DNA of 64,000 bases from Peptostreptococcaceae bacterium (GCA_902363255.1 CABIZO010000002.1:496001-560000), one strand, 5' to 3'. Positions 19,154-27,722 are shown, counted from the stretch's first letter. Numbers and translations: made by a program. The notes: generated by a model not told the origin, from the letters alone.

Positions 19154-20461
19154 TTAGTTAGCTCTATCTATATGATCATTATCATCATATCTTTCACTAG
19201 CATATTTTCCATGATTTAATTTGTCCATACCTTTAGATGATGCTATTAATGCTAAATAACATATAACTATAAATACAAGCACAGAAATCCATGCGAATCT
19301 ATATCCAAATCTATCAACTAGTAGTCCAAATACTGATGAACCTGCTGCGAATCCTACAGCGAAGAATATTTGAATCACACCTAGTATGGCACCATATTCT
19401 TTTTGTCCAAAGAATGAACCTGTTAATATAGATGGCCCAATCATATAAGCAAACACTGATAAACCTTTTAAAGTTGCAAAAGCAAATGCCAGTTGTGGTA
19501 TATCTTTAGCAAATAGTAAAGATAAACAAGCAAGAGCTGATAATCCAAAAGCAACCATAAGTGATTTAGTTATACCAAGTTTATCAAATATTGCACCACC
19601 AATTAAGTTTCCTAATAAACAGAATATGGCAAATACTGATCCAACAGTTCCTACTAGAGTTGCCCTCATACCTACGTCAGTTTTTAGGTAAGCAGGGAAT
19701 TGAACAGCTAGAGCTGATACATACATTCCTAGGAAGAATAAGCCAAGTCCGAATATCCAGAAATAGCTAAGTTTAGTTGCCTCTTTAAATGTGTATCCAC
19801 GGTCAGCAGTAGCAGTATTTGATGATTTTGCAGGATTAGTATTTTTACCTCTTACAATTTCACTATCATCTTTAGGCATTCTTAATAAGAATAAAGAAAC
19901 TGGTATACCAACTATTAAAGATAATGCACCAAACATAAAATATGATCTACTTGGACCATTAGTTGCAAGTGATGTTGTAACTAGTTGTTGTAAAAATATA
20001 TTACCAAGACCACTACCAGAGAATGCTATACCCATGGCTTTACCTTTAGTAACATCATCGAACCAGCTATTTATTAAAAGAGGAACACCTATTGCAGATA
20101 TAATAGCAGTACCTATTTGAACTAAAGCTGAAACAAGGTAAAACTCCCATAATTGGTTGCAGAATGAGAATGCTAAGAATCCTCCACCAGAAAGAATAGA
20201 TCCTATAAGATACATTACTTTGGTGTTTACCTTATTAAATAAAGCACCTATAAAAGGTGATGCCACAGCAGATGCTACTGTACCTAATGTAAAGATTAGT
20301 GAAAATCCCGCAAGTGTAAATCCAAACTCATCAACGACATAACTAACAAATTGAGGCTGTATATTTGAAGCTACACCGAATGGGATTGCTTGGATAAGAA
20401 CACAAGCGATTACTATTACCCAAGCGGTTGAAAATCCTTTTTTCTTAATTGAATTAGTCAT
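19154..20461 (-). CDS. MFS transporter (OFA/monocarboxylate-type)
   Basis: The 435-residue protein has about 12 membrane helices in two halves joined by a polar loop (residues about 195-225). Segments GALFNKVNTKVMYLIGSI and GGAIFDKLGITKSLM are the MFS loop 2-3 and 8-9 motifs. The layout resembles oxalate:formate and monocarboxylate carriers. The substrate cannot be read. The ATG follows AAGGAG. The upstream leader contains a duplicated block ATAATTTCTCCTTTT (as seen on the plus strand) at about 20465 and 20499, so the ribosome-binding region has been copied. Confidence 0.85.
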   Translation of the reverse strand: MTNSIKKKGFSTAWVIVIACVLIQAIPFGVASNIQPQFVSYVVDEFGFTLAGFSLIFTLGTVASAVASPFIGALFNKVNTKVMYLIGSILSGGGFLAFSFCNQLWEFYLVSALVQIGTAIISAIGVPLLINSWFDDVTKGKAMGIAFSGSGLGNIFLQQLVTTSLATNGPSRSYFMFGALSLIVGIPVSLFLLRMPKDDSEIVRGKNTNPAKSSNTATADRGYTFKEATKLSYFWIFGLGLFFLGMYVSALAVQFPAYLKTDVGMRATLVGTVGSVFAIFCLLGNLIGGAIFDKLGITKSLMVAFGLSALACLSLLFAKDIPQLAFAFATLKGLSVFAYMIGPSILTGSFFGQKEYGAILGVIQIFFAVGFAAGSSVFGLLVDRFGYRFAWISVLVFIVICYLALIASSKGMDKLNHGKYASERYDDNDHIDRAN

Positions 20462-20630
20462 ACTATAATTTCTCCTTTTTATAATGTTACTTTTATATAA
20501 TTTCTCCTTTTATATGAAATTATATTTATATAATTTGTACTAAAAATAAAAATATATTATAAAAAACATATTAAAATTATTTTTCCCCTTGAAATATTAG
20601 CAAGTAATGGATGAAATAAAGGTAATATAT

Positions 20631-21440
20631 TTAAGGAAGTAAATAAAACTCATATCCTTTATTTCTTGCCTCATCAATAACTTCTCCTAGTATTTCAGAA
20701 TTAGTTTTAGAAACAGCATGTAGTAGCAAAATACCACCATCGTGAAGATGAGATAATATATGTTGTTTAGCATAACCTGGTGAAGGTTGATTAGCAGGTT
20801 CGTAATCACCATAAGCAAAACTCCAAAATACAGTTTTATAACCTAGATCATTTGTCATGGCCAGACTTTTTTGTGAATATTTGCCCATTGGAGGTCTGAA
20901 CAACTTTGGCATATCTTGTTTAGTTAACTCCTTATATCTAGTTTCCACATCGCTAATTTCTTTATTGAAAACATCAGCTGAATAAGTAACACTAGGCATG
21001 GAGTAGTGATGCATGGAATGATTAGCTACAATATGACCTTCTTCTACCATTCTTTTTACAATATCAGGAGAAGAGGAAATATAGTAAGACGTAACAAAGA
21101 AAGTAGCCTTTACATTCTTTTCTTTCAAGACATCTAAAATTTTATTTGAATATCCTTCTTCATAGCCTTCATCAAAAGTTAAGTACAATGATTTTTTATT
21201 TGGTATCTTTGGTCCGGTGTAAATAGCATTGTAATCACTTAGTTTAAATGTTAATTTATCGTTGATTTCAGGAGTCTCAGACTTATCGTTAGGTATGAAA
21301 AACCAGTCGATAGTAGTGTTATCCAACTCCACAGATTTAATATTGTTTTTAATGGAGGAAGTATTTAGGCTAGATATTGAAAATCCAGTAAGAGAAATAC
21401 ATACTAATAATAGTGACAAAATGTAAGTGACTTTCTTCAA
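20631..21440 (-). CDS. pdaA: Polysaccharide deacetylase, PdaA-like (spore cortex)
   Basis: The 269-residue protein starts with an uncleaved-type signal segment (MKKVTYILSLLLVCISLTGF) and has a NodB deacetylase domain. The motifs are YLTFDEGYE (motif 1, with Glu where many enzymes have a second Asp), NHSMHH (metal-binding His pair), LFRPPMGKYS (catalytic Arg) and GGILLLHAVS. This pattern and length fit PdaA-type enzymes, which remove acetyl from muramic acid during muramic-delta-lactam formation in spore cortex. The start is TTG at 21440 behind AAGGTG. Its stop is close to the MFS leader. Spore role is inferred from the subfamily. Confidence 0.85.
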   Translation of the reverse strand: MKKVTYILSLLLVCISLTGFSISSLNTSSIKNNIKSVELDNTTIDWFFIPNDKSETPEINDKLTFKLSDYNAIYTGPKIPNKKSLYLTFDEGYEEGYSNKILDVLKEKNVKATFFVTSYYISSSPDIVKRMVEEGHIVANHSMHHYSMPSVTYSADVFNKEISDVETRYKELTKQDMPKLFRPPMGKYSQKSLAMTNDLGYKTVFWSFAYGDYEPANQPSPGYAKQHILSHLHDGGILLLHAVSKTNSEILGEVIDEARNKGYEFYLLP

Positions 21441-21519
21441 AAAAACACCTTCTTTACTAAGTATTTATATTAATTATGATTCCATTCATTATAGAGATTA
21501 TAATTGGAAAATTATTAAT

Positions 21520-21567
21520 AAAATTTATAGCTCATATAGTAGTGTTAGATATATAAAAGTAAAATAG
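21520..21567 (+). pseudogene. Orphan C-terminal tail of an FN3 surface protein
   Basis: The plus strand reads KIYSSYSSVRYIKVK then TAG. This is almost identical to the last residues of the BspA/FN3 protein ending at 37987 (VYSSYSSVKYIKVK). No upstream frame or start fits. It is a leftover 3' end of another copy of that gene family. Confidence 0.65.
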
Positions 21568-21620
21568 CTTATTGATTTAATAAAAAATAGATTAAATTAA
21601 AAAATAAATAATTTATAGAA

Positions 21621-21659
21621 AAAAAGTGTGTATTCTCCATTGGAAAATACACACTTTTT
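21621..21659 (-). terminator. Terminator downstream of the YvrJ gene
   Basis: AAAAAGTGTGTATT pairs perfectly with AATACACACTTTTT around a 12-nt loop. A/T runs at both ends allow use in either direction. Confidence 0.88.
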
Positions 21660-21676
21660 GCTTGTAAGAATTTTTA

Positions 21677-21823
21677 CTACCTATTAAGTTTGATAATATT
21701 GTTGGATAGATCGCTTATGCTATCAGTCAAACTTTGCAACTTACCTTCAATTCTAACTAATAAATAGAGAGAAATTGCAATGGGAAATCCAAGGTTTGCA
21801 ATGATAGATTGAAAATTATCCAT
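21677..21823 (-). CDS. yvrJ: YvrJ-family small membrane protein
   Basis: The 48-residue protein begins MDNFQSIIANLGFPIAISLY and ends with a polar helix (GKLQSLTDSISDLSNNIIKL), the YvrJ pattern: one membrane helix and a short coiled tail. The start at 21823 is supported by TTGAGGTGATATTA; a longer frame upstream lacks a site. It closes a three-gene cluster with DUF2922 and DUF1659 genes, a grouping frequent in Firmicutes whose role is not established. Confidence 0.85.
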   Translation of the reverse strand: MDNFQSIIANLGFPIAISLYLLVRIEGKLQSLTDSISDLSNNIIKLNR

Positions 21824-21839
21824 TAATATCACCTCAATA

Positions 21840-22064
21840 CTATACTTCCAAATCGTACTCAGTAGTTGTAGAATCAACTACTTTAGCAGATACGCATTGG
21901 GCTATATCGTAACCCTTTGGCAGGAAAATATTTTTTTCTTTTATTAATTCCATAGCAGCGATTATTTCTTCTTCTTCCAAGTCTTCTCTTGGATCATCTA
22001 CAGTAATAGAAAAACTATTATCCATAGTATTTTTAAAAGTCATCAAAAGCTTTTTCTCTTTCAT
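21840..22064 (-). CDS. DUF2922 family protein
   Basis: This 74-residue soluble protein shows LLMTFKNTMDNSFSITVDDP at the N-terminus and AMELIKEKNIF in the middle, the DUF2922 pattern. No function is known. It lies between the DUF1659 and YvrJ genes with a strong AGGAGG site and 16 nt to the next gene, so all three are almost certainly one transcript. Confidence 0.85.
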   Translation of the reverse strand: MKEKKLLMTFKNTMDNSFSITVDDPREDLEEEEIIAAMELIKEKNIFLPKGYDIAQCVSAKVVDSTTTEYDLEV

Positions 22065-22124
22065 AATTTAACCTCCTAAGTTTTAATTTAAGCAACGTGT
22101 TGGCGCCATGAGCCAAGCGAATTT

Positions 22125-22346
22125 TTATTCAGACAGAGAAGTGTTATCTACTCTATTTGTGCCACTTAATGTGTGTTCTTGTAAACCTGCTATAGCATTT
22201 ACAACAGCCATTATGTTTTCGTTAGAAGCACCTGATTTCACGCTTGAATAAGTTTTTGTTTTTATAACTCTGTCACCATTTAAATCAGTTCCATGATCAA
22301 ATTTTATTTTGACAGCAGAAGCATTGGGAGTTGATATTACAGCCAT
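22125..22346 (-). CDS. DUF1659 family protein
   Basis: The 73-residue soluble protein reads VKIKFDHGTDLNGDRVIKTK and NIMAVVNAIAGLQEHTL, which is the DUF1659 pattern. It leads the DUF1659-DUF2922-YvrJ cluster and has an AAGGAGG site. The two DUF proteins are about the same size and share a strand-rich start followed by a helix with an AVxxL-like core, so they may be distant relatives that pair; that is my inference. Confidence 0.85.
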   Translation of the reverse strand: MAVISTPNASAVKIKFDHGTDLNGDRVIKTKTYSSVKSGASNENIMAVVNAIAGLQEHTLSGTNRVDNTSLSE

Positions 22347-22593
22347 ATTGTTACCTCCTTAAATTTATTGAAAGGGTGACCCCTTGAGGTTATAAGCTCT
22401 TTGAATCACACTTTCTACCTATATAATAAATAAGAATTTTCAAATGAAGTTGGAAAGTATATTTAGAAATATTAAGGAAGAATAAACCATTTATTGATTT
22501 AGCGAAATAATTTAGTGTGATATAATTAAATTGGAAGAAGACGAAGATATTTGAATACGGACTTAAAATAATTATTTTTAAGGAGGATGATAA

Positions 22594-23208
22594 ATGAGTT
22601 TAGTGATAAGAAACATAGAGGAAGATGATTTCAAAGAAGTTGAAGTTTTGACAAGAGAGGCATTTTGGAATGTTTATAGACCAGGATGTTGTGAACATTT
22701 AGTAATACACAATATGCATAAAAACAAAAAATCCATAGAAGAGTTGGAATTAGTGGCTGTGTATAATCACAAGGTTATTGGTCATATAGCCTACACGAAA
22801 GGTCATGTAAAAGGAAGTGACAATGATACTTTTGTTACTTTTGGTCCGATTAGTGTTATGCCAGGATTTCAAGGGAAGGATATAGGACGTAAGTTAGTCA
22901 GCATATCTTTGCAAAAAGCAGCTAAACTAGGGTATAGCGCTGTATTCATAACTGGAGATGAAAATTATTATTCTAGATTTGGATTTGAATCAGCATCAAA
23001 ATATAATGTACATATGGAAGGGATTCCACTAGAAGATGAAGCACCATTTTTTATGGTGAGATGTTTAAAAGATAAAGCTTTAGAAGGTGTTAGTGGCTAT
23101 TATATTTTTGATGATTGCTATAATGTGGATGATAAAGATGTATATGAATTTGATAAAAATTTTGACACAAAGAAGAGGGAAGTTAGAGAAGGACAATTGG
23201 GAATGTAA
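22594..23208 (+). CDS. GNAT family N-acetyltransferase (YhbS-like)
   Basis: The 204-residue protein starts with LVIRNIEEDDFKEVEVLTRE and contains the acetyl-CoA-binding motif A, VMPGFQGKDIGRKLV (Q/RxxGxG/A type), followed by GDENYYSRFGFESAS, typical of YhbS-like acetyltransferases. The acceptor is unknown. The gene is preceded by AAGGAGG and is followed 22 nt later by a 49-residue membrane protein, with which it is probably co-transcribed. Confidence 0.88.
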   Translation: MSLVIRNIEEDDFKEVEVLTREAFWNVYRPGCCEHLVIHNMHKNKKSIEELELVAVYNHKVIGHIAYTKGHVKGSDNDTFVTFGPISVMPGFQGKDIGRKLVSISLQKAAKLGYSAVFITGDENYYSRFGFESASKYNVHMEGIPLEDEAPFFMVRCLKDKALEGVSGYYIFDDCYNVDDKDVYEFDKNFDTKKREVREGQLGM

Positions 23209-23230
23209 TTAAAGATTTTGGAGGAGTTTT

Positions 23231-23380
23231 ATGATTAGTTTTTCAGTAGAGTTATTTTTTCAAATAATAAACTCAGTACTTTTAGTATTTATTTTAATTT
23301 TAGGATATAAACTTATTTGTTATTTAAGCGATTTTTTATGCAAAGTAGCTAGAGCTAGTGCAAGAAAAGGCAAGCGTTAG
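23231..23380 (+). CDS. Small single-pass membrane protein (49 aa)
   Basis: ATG 23231 follows TTGGAGGAG. The product MISFSVELFFQIINSVLLVF has one long membrane helix followed by CYLSDFLCKVARASARKGKR, a basic tail. A nonsense-mutated homologue lies at 50286-50414 (ELFF, CYFSDFLCK and a basic end are shared), which shows that this is a real gene family. Size, one helix and basic tail resemble type I toxin peptides of clostridia, but no antisense RNA can be identified from sequence alone. Confidence 0.7.
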   Translation: MISFSVELFFQIINSVLLVFILILGYKLICYLSDFLCKVARASARKGKR

Positions 23381-23574
23381 TTCACTAAATTTATTTTTTA
23401 ATAAGCAAAGTATTTTATCGGCTAGGATAAAGATTCTATTGGTAATGAATACGATAAAAAATAATAATCAATAATTAATAATAGAAATTAAAAATTAACG
23501 ATAAAAATCAAAAATTAGTAATCAAAATTTAATAATTAATAATCTATAATCAAAAATAATAAATGCTAAATTTA
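23381..23574. other. AT-rich, low-complexity gap
   Basis: The stretch consists largely of imperfect AATTAATAAT / AAAAATTA runs (about 23450-23565) with no open frame or promoter that I can support. Confidence 0.6.
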
Positions 23575-23627
23575 AAATAACTGTATCTTATGGCAAGTGT
23601 TGAAATTGCCAAGATACAGTTATTTTT
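23575..23627 (+). terminator. Strong terminator after the small membrane protein
   Basis: AAATAACTGTATCTT plus inner TGGCAA pair with TTGCCA and AGATACAGTTATTTTT, giving a stem of over 20 bp with one bulge, then a T-run. Confidence 0.88.
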
Positions 23628-23672
23628 ATTGTATACAAATTAAAAATTTATATAAATAAAATAAAAAAAATG

Positions 23673-23703
23673 TTGACTTGGAGTGAACTCAAAGGACTAA
23701 GCT
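23673..23703 (+). promoter_or_regulatory. MerR-type promoter with operator in a 19-bp spacer
   Basis: A -35 box TTGACT (23673) and a -10-like TAAGCT (23698) are separated by 19 bp, the overlong spacer typical of MerR-activated promoters. The spacer holds the dyad CTTGGAGTGAACTCAAAG, close to the CTTGGAGT...ACTCCAAG operators of AdhR/NmlR-type MerR regulators. One half carries one mismatch. No merR gene is visible in the window. It probably drives the redox block at 23806-27722. Confidence 0.7.
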
Positions 23704-23805
23704 ATTAATAGATGAGTTTACAGAAACTTTACCAGAATTAAATAGAGTTGATGAAACGAAAGATATATTTTTAGTGTTTGTTATAAATAAAAGGGGATAA
23801 TGTTT

Positions 23806-23925
23806 ATGAAAAAACGTACGTGGTTTATTACAGGAATAAGTAGTGGGTTTGGATATGAAATGACAAAACAATTACTTGAACAGGGGCATAGAGTAATTGG
23901 AACTATATACAGTAATGCAAAATAG
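23806..23925 (+). pseudogene. SDR oxidoreductase, N-terminal remnant
   Basis: MKKRTWFITGISSGFGYEMT and the next 19 residues are the NAD(P)-binding start of a short-chain dehydrogenase (TGxxxGxG), with AGGGGAT upstream. A TAG at codon 40 ends it; the catalytic YxxxK part is absent before the next gene. Deletion of the rest left the promoter joined to the CMD gene. Confidence 0.8.
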
Positions 23926-23998
23926 ATTTAAGAATTCAAATCAAAGTTTGTAATTTAAAATAAATTTAGTGATTTAAAATTATGGGGGAGGGGTTAAA

Positions 23999-24754
23999 AT
24001 GATAATTTCAGATTTTTCAAAGGAATATCATGAAAAAATGTTTCCAAATTATGAATCAAAATTTATGGAAACTGATCCAGAGCTTATAGAGATATTTGAT
24101 AATTTTGCTTTTGATGAAGTTGTAAATATTGATGATTTAGATGATCATACAAGGATGATAAGTATATTGGCAACATTGATTGGGTGCCAGGGAGTGGATG
24201 AGTTCAAGGTTATGATGGGGGCAGCCATGAATTTTGGTGTTACACCTGTGGAAATAAAAGAAATAATATATCAATCAATTGCTTATTTGGGAATTGGTAG
24301 AGTATATCCATTTTTAAATGGTGCAAATGAAGTTTTCAAAGAAAAAGGTGTTCAACTACCACTTGAAAAGCAAGGTACAACAACTAGGGAAGATAGATTG
24401 GAAAAGGGAATACAAGCACAAGTAGATATTTTTGGGGAAGGAATGAAAGAGTTTTATAAATCAGGCCCAGAAGAAAGTCGCCATATTAATCGCTGGCTTG
24501 CAGGCAACTGTTTTGGCGATTACTATACACGAAAAGGTTTAGATTTAAAACAACGTGAATTGATTACGTTTTGTTTTTTAGCTGCACAAGGGGGATGTGA
24601 ACCTCAGCTAAAATCTCATATATCTGCCAATATAAAACTTGGAAATGACAAGTCTTTCCTTATTAAAGTAATATCACAATGTGTGCCTTATATTGGTTAT
24701 CCACGTAGTTTAAATGCTTTAAATTGTGTAAATGAAGTAACAAATAATAAATAG
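23999..24754 (+). CDS. Carboxymuconolactone decarboxylase (CMD)-family protein
   Basis: This 251-residue protein has two CMD/AhpD-like helical halves: residues about 35-110 (RMISILATLIGCQGVDEFKV) and about 150-240 (LKQRELITFCFLAAQGGCEP). CMD folds include decarboxylases and peroxidase partners; the CxxC of AhpD is not present, though single Cys residues are. Such proteins often accompany cupins, aldo-keto reductases and flavodoxins in MerR-controlled stress operons, as here. RBS GGGGGAGG. Exact reaction unknown. Confidence 0.85.
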   Translation: MIISDFSKEYHEKMFPNYESKFMETDPELIEIFDNFAFDEVVNIDDLDDHTRMISILATLIGCQGVDEFKVMMGAAMNFGVTPVEIKEIIYQSIAYLGIGRVYPFLNGANEVFKEKGVQLPLEKQGTTTREDRLEKGIQAQVDIFGEGMKEFYKSGPEESRHINRWLAGNCFGDYYTRKGLDLKQRELITFCFLAAQGGCEPQLKSHISANIKLGNDKSFLIKVISQCVPYIGYPRSLNALNCVNEVTNNK

Positions 24755-24764
24755 GGGGATTATT

Positions 24765-25172
24765 ATGATGGATTTTAAAGATAAAGAAATATTTGAAAGA
24801 GGAGATAAGCTCCCAGAAATGTTTAGTAAATTCTTTATAGGAGATGCATATTTAAACATGTTAACAACTGAAGGAGTGTCTGTTGGTAATGTAACATTTG
24901 AACCAAGATGTCGCAACAACTGGCATGTTCATCATGAAGGTGGTCAAATATTGTTAGTTACAGCTGGAAGAGGATATTATCAAGAATGGGGAAAAGAACC
25001 TAGAGAGCTTAAAGCAGGTGACGTGGTGAATATACCAGCAGAAGTTAAGCACTGGCATGGGGCAGCTTGTGATAGTTGGTTCTCTCATCTTGCTATAGAA
25101 GTTCCAGCAGAGGGTGCATCTAACGTATGGCTAGAACCTGTTGATGATGAAACATACAACAAGTTACCTTAA
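24765..25172 (+). CDS. Cupin-domain protein
   Basis: The 135-residue protein is a single cupin barrel. Motif 1 is WHVHHEGGQILLVTAGRGYY (His ligands), and motif 2 is AGDVVNIPAEVKHWHGAA, with the third His. It starts 10 nt after the CMD gene behind GGGGGAT, so the two are co-translated. This CMD-cupin pairing is common in bacteria; the two often occur as a fused or adjacent pair thought to act on small aromatic or lactone compounds. That is family knowledge, not shown here. Confidence 0.88.
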   Translation: MMDFKDKEIFERGDKLPEMFSKFFIGDAYLNMLTTEGVSVGNVTFEPRCRNNWHVHHEGGQILLVTAGRGYYQEWGKEPRELKAGDVVNIPAEVKHWHGAACDSWFSHLAIEVPAEGASNVWLEPVDDETYNKLP

Positions 25173-25320
25173 TTATAAATTGCTAAGGATGTTTAAGAAT
25201 ATGAACTGAGGATTGATTATTTAAGATAAATACAATTAGAATATTTGATAAAAGAAGAAAACATAGATAACAGGGGCTATTGGGACAACCCAAGGGTATG
25301 GTTTTTAGGAGGACTAGATT

Positions 25321-26322
25321 ATGGAGTATACAAAACTTGGAAATTCAGATTTAACAGTTTCTAGAATATGCATGGGGTGCATGGGATTTGGTGGTGCTAC
25401 TAAAGGTCAGCATTCATGGACATTGGATGAGGAACATTCTAGAGAGATTATAAAGCGTGGTTTAGAACTGGGTGTAAATTTTTATGATACAGCAATTGCA
25501 TATCAAAGTGGAACAAGCGAACAGTATTTAGGACGTGCAGTGGGAGATTTTGCAAAAAGAGATGAGGTAGTTATTGCCACAAAGTTCTTGCCTCGTACAG
25601 ATGAAGATATTGCAAATGGTATTACAGGACAGAAACATATTGAACGTATGATTGATAAAAGTCTTTCTAATCTGGGCATGGATTATGTGGATCTTTACGT
25701 CTACCATATGTGGGATTATAAGACACCTATTTATGATATTATGGAAGGTCTAAATAATGTAGTGAAAGCAGGAAAAGCAAGATATATTGGTATTTCCAAC
25801 TGCTTTGCATGGCAGGTTGCTAAGGCAAATGGCATTGCCGAGATGGAAGGATTTGAAAAATTTGTTTCTGTTCAGGGTCATTACAATCTGATTTTCCGAG
25901 AAGAAGAAAGAGAAATGGTTCCTTTCTGTCAGGAAGAAAATATTGCATTAACACCATATAGTGCACTTGCAAGTGGAAGGTTGGCTAAACATCAGGGAGA
26001 AAAATCTAAGAGATTAGAGGAAGATGCCTATGCCAAATTCAAATATGATGCTACAAAAGAGCAAGATGAGATTATCATTTCTCGTGTGGCAGAATTAGCT
26101 AAAAATAGAAATGTATCTATGACTGAAATATCTCTAGCATGGCTTTTAACGAAAGTAACATCACCAGTTGTTGGTGCGACAAAACTTCATCATATTGAGG
26201 GTGCTGCAAAAGCAATAGGTATAAAACTTACAGCAGATGAGATTGCGTACTTGGAAGAAATGTATGTACCTCATAAGCTGGCAGGAGTTATGGCACAGAA
26301 TACATTAGGACTAAAGAAGTAA
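25321..26322 (+). CDS. Aldo/keto reductase
   Basis: The 333-residue TIM-barrel enzyme carries the AKR tetrad: Asp and Tyr in NFYDTAIAY, Lys in VIATKF and His in DLYVYHMWD. It also has the cofactor segment SNCFAWQV. It reduces aldehydes or ketones using NADPH. Base use here is slightly less AT-rich than the neighbours (codons such as CGT, CGC, CAG), which may indicate acquisition. It has its own GGAGGAC site and lies 148 nt after the cupin gene, within the redox block. Confidence 0.92.
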   Translation: MEYTKLGNSDLTVSRICMGCMGFGGATKGQHSWTLDEEHSREIIKRGLELGVNFYDTAIAYQSGTSEQYLGRAVGDFAKRDEVVIATKFLPRTDEDIANGITGQKHIERMIDKSLSNLGMDYVDLYVYHMWDYKTPIYDIMEGLNNVVKAGKARYIGISNCFAWQVAKANGIAEMEGFEKFVSVQGHYNLIFREEEREMVPFCQEENIALTPYSALASGRLAKHQGEKSKRLEEDAYAKFKYDATKEQDEIIISRVAELAKNRNVSMTEISLAWLLTKVTSPVVGATKLHHIEGAAKAIGIKLTADEIAYLEEMYVPHKLAGVMAQNTLGLKK

Positions 26323-26413
26323 AAAAATGTCTGGTAGGTGGGGGATCAAGTGAAATAGTGCAAACAGAAGGAGGGGTGGTAGACTACTACGCCTTTGCTG
26401 AAGGGAAGCTTTT

Positions 26414-26500
26414 ATGAAAATAGTAGTTTTATAAGGTAGCCATTATAAAAATGGTTTATCTAATATGATGGCTGATCAGTTTATTAAGGGAGTAAAATAG
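26414..26500 (+). pseudogene. NAD(P)H-dependent FMN reductase, N-terminal remnant
   Basis: MKIVVL, then TAA, then GSHYKNGLSNMMADQFIKGV and TAG. The GSxxKNG loop and following helix match the FMN-binding start of NADPH-dependent FMN reductases, with the stop where Asn or Asp normally stands. The rest of the gene is gone. The preceding 90 nt hold an open stretch reading GSSEIVQTEGGVVDYYAFAE, which I cannot assign. Confidence 0.65.
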
Positions 26501-26541
26501 TCAGTTTATTAAAATAATTATAAAGGGAAGAGGTAGGGAGA

Positions 26542-27024
26542 ATGAGTAAAAATTTAGTAGCGTATTTTTCAGCAAGTGGAACAACTAAAGAGGTGGCAGA
26601 AGTATTGGCAAATGCAGCAAGTGCAGATTTGTTTGAAATAAAGCCAGCTAAACCTTATACAAGAGAGGATTTGAACTGGACTAATAAAAATAGTCGTAGC
26701 TATATTGAAATGAACAATCCAAAATCAAGACCAGAGATTGCAAGTAAAGTGGAAAATATTGAAGACTATAATACAATATTTGTAGGATTTCCAGTATGGT
26801 GGTATGTTGCACCTACTATTATAAATACTTTTTTGGAAAGCTATGATTTTTCAGGAAAGACAATCGTATTATTTGCAACATCTGGGGGAAGTGGATTAGG
26901 AAGATCTGGAGAAGTATTACAGAAATGTGTGGATAAATCAACAAAGATTGTTTCAGGAAAAGTATTAAATGGCAGAGCTACAGAGAAAAGTCTTAAGTCT
27001 TGGATAGATAGTTTAAATATTTAA
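26542..27024 (+). CDS. Flavodoxin
   Basis: The 160-residue flavodoxin_4-type protein has the FMN phosphate loop FSASGTTKEVAE at residues 9-20, FVGFPVWWYVAPTIINTF near residue 80, and LFATSGGSGLG near 110. It is an electron carrier or quinone-reductase-like protein in the cytoplasm. RBS AGGTAGGGAG. A lipoprotein-anchored relative follows directly (27057), so the pair may have arisen by duplication. Confidence 0.9.
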   Translation: MSKNLVAYFSASGTTKEVAEVLANAASADLFEIKPAKPYTREDLNWTNKNSRSYIEMNNPKSRPEIASKVENIEDYNTIFVGFPVWWYVAPTIINTFLESYDFSGKTIVLFATSGGSGLGRSGEVLQKCVDKSTKIVSGKVLNGRATEKSLKSWIDSLNI

Positions 27025-27056
27025 TAAAAAACAGCAGGTAAGGGAGAGCGATAGTT

Positions 27057-27722
27057 ATGAAAAAAATAGTTTCATTGATACTTATTTTTGTTATGAGCTT
27101 TACCTTGGCAGCATGTGGAAATCAGAATACAGAAGATTCAACTATAAATCCTTCAGATAACACGGGTAGAAGTCAAGATAGTAAAAATGATGATACTCGT
27201 GGGGAAGCAGAAAATCAGAATAGGACAGATAAACAGAAAGGTGACGTATTGGTTGTATACTTTTCCGCAACAGGAACAACTAAAAAAATTGCTGAATATA
27301 TGGCAGATGGAATGTCAGCAGATATTTACGAAATTGTTCCAGAAGAACCATATACCAGCGAGGATTTAAATTACAATGATAGCAGTAGTAGAAGTACTAC
27401 AGAGCAGAATGATTCTTCAGCACGTCCCACTATTTCAGGAACCATAGATAATATGGATCAATATGACGCAATATTTATAGGATTCCCAATCTGGTGGGGG
27501 GAGGAACCTCGTATTATTGATACTTTTGTGGAAAGCTATGACTTCACCGGCAAAGAGATTGCAGTATTTTGTACATCTTCAAGCAGTGGAATTGATTCTG
27601 TTGTACAGAATTTAGAGAAAAATGCAGGAACGGGAACATGGCTAGAAGGAAATAGATTTAGTGGTAGCGCAAGTAGTTCCGATGTGATGGAATGGGTCAA
27701 TAGGTTAGGATTTTCACAGTAA
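27057..27722 (+). CDS. Membrane-anchored flavodoxin lipoprotein
   Basis: The 221-residue protein starts with a lipoprotein signal MKKIVSLILIFVMSFTLAAC (lipobox LAAC), followed by a polar linker of about 45 residues, and then a complete flavodoxin domain. That domain has YFSATGTTKKIAEYMAD, FIGFPIWWGEEPRIIDTF and FCTSSSSGID. A flavodoxin outside the membrane is less usual; it might pass electrons to extracellular acceptors or take part in flavin-based extracellular electron transfer. That role is inference. It lies 32 nt after the cytoplasmic flavodoxin. Confidence 0.88.
   Translation: MKKIVSLILIFVMSFTLAACGNQNTEDSTINPSDNTGRSQDSKNDDTRGEAENQNRTDKQKGDVLVVYFSATGTTKKIAEYMADGMSADIYEIVPEEPYTSEDLNYNDSSSRSTTEQNDSSARPTISGTIDNMDQYDAIFIGFPIWWGEEPRIIDTFVESYDFTGKEIAVFCTSSSSGIDSVVQNLEKNAGTGTWLEGNRFSGSASSSDVMEWVNRLGFSQ

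Noticed and set aside
23231..23380. Confirmed type I toxin
   Set aside because: Shape fits, but no antisense RNA promoter could be supported from sequence, so it is listed only as a small membrane protein.
23701..23800. Open stretch LLIDEFTETLPELNRVDETK between the MerR-type promoter and the SDR stub
   Set aside because: No start codon or site in frame and no family recognised; treated as leader sequence or an unassignable remnant.
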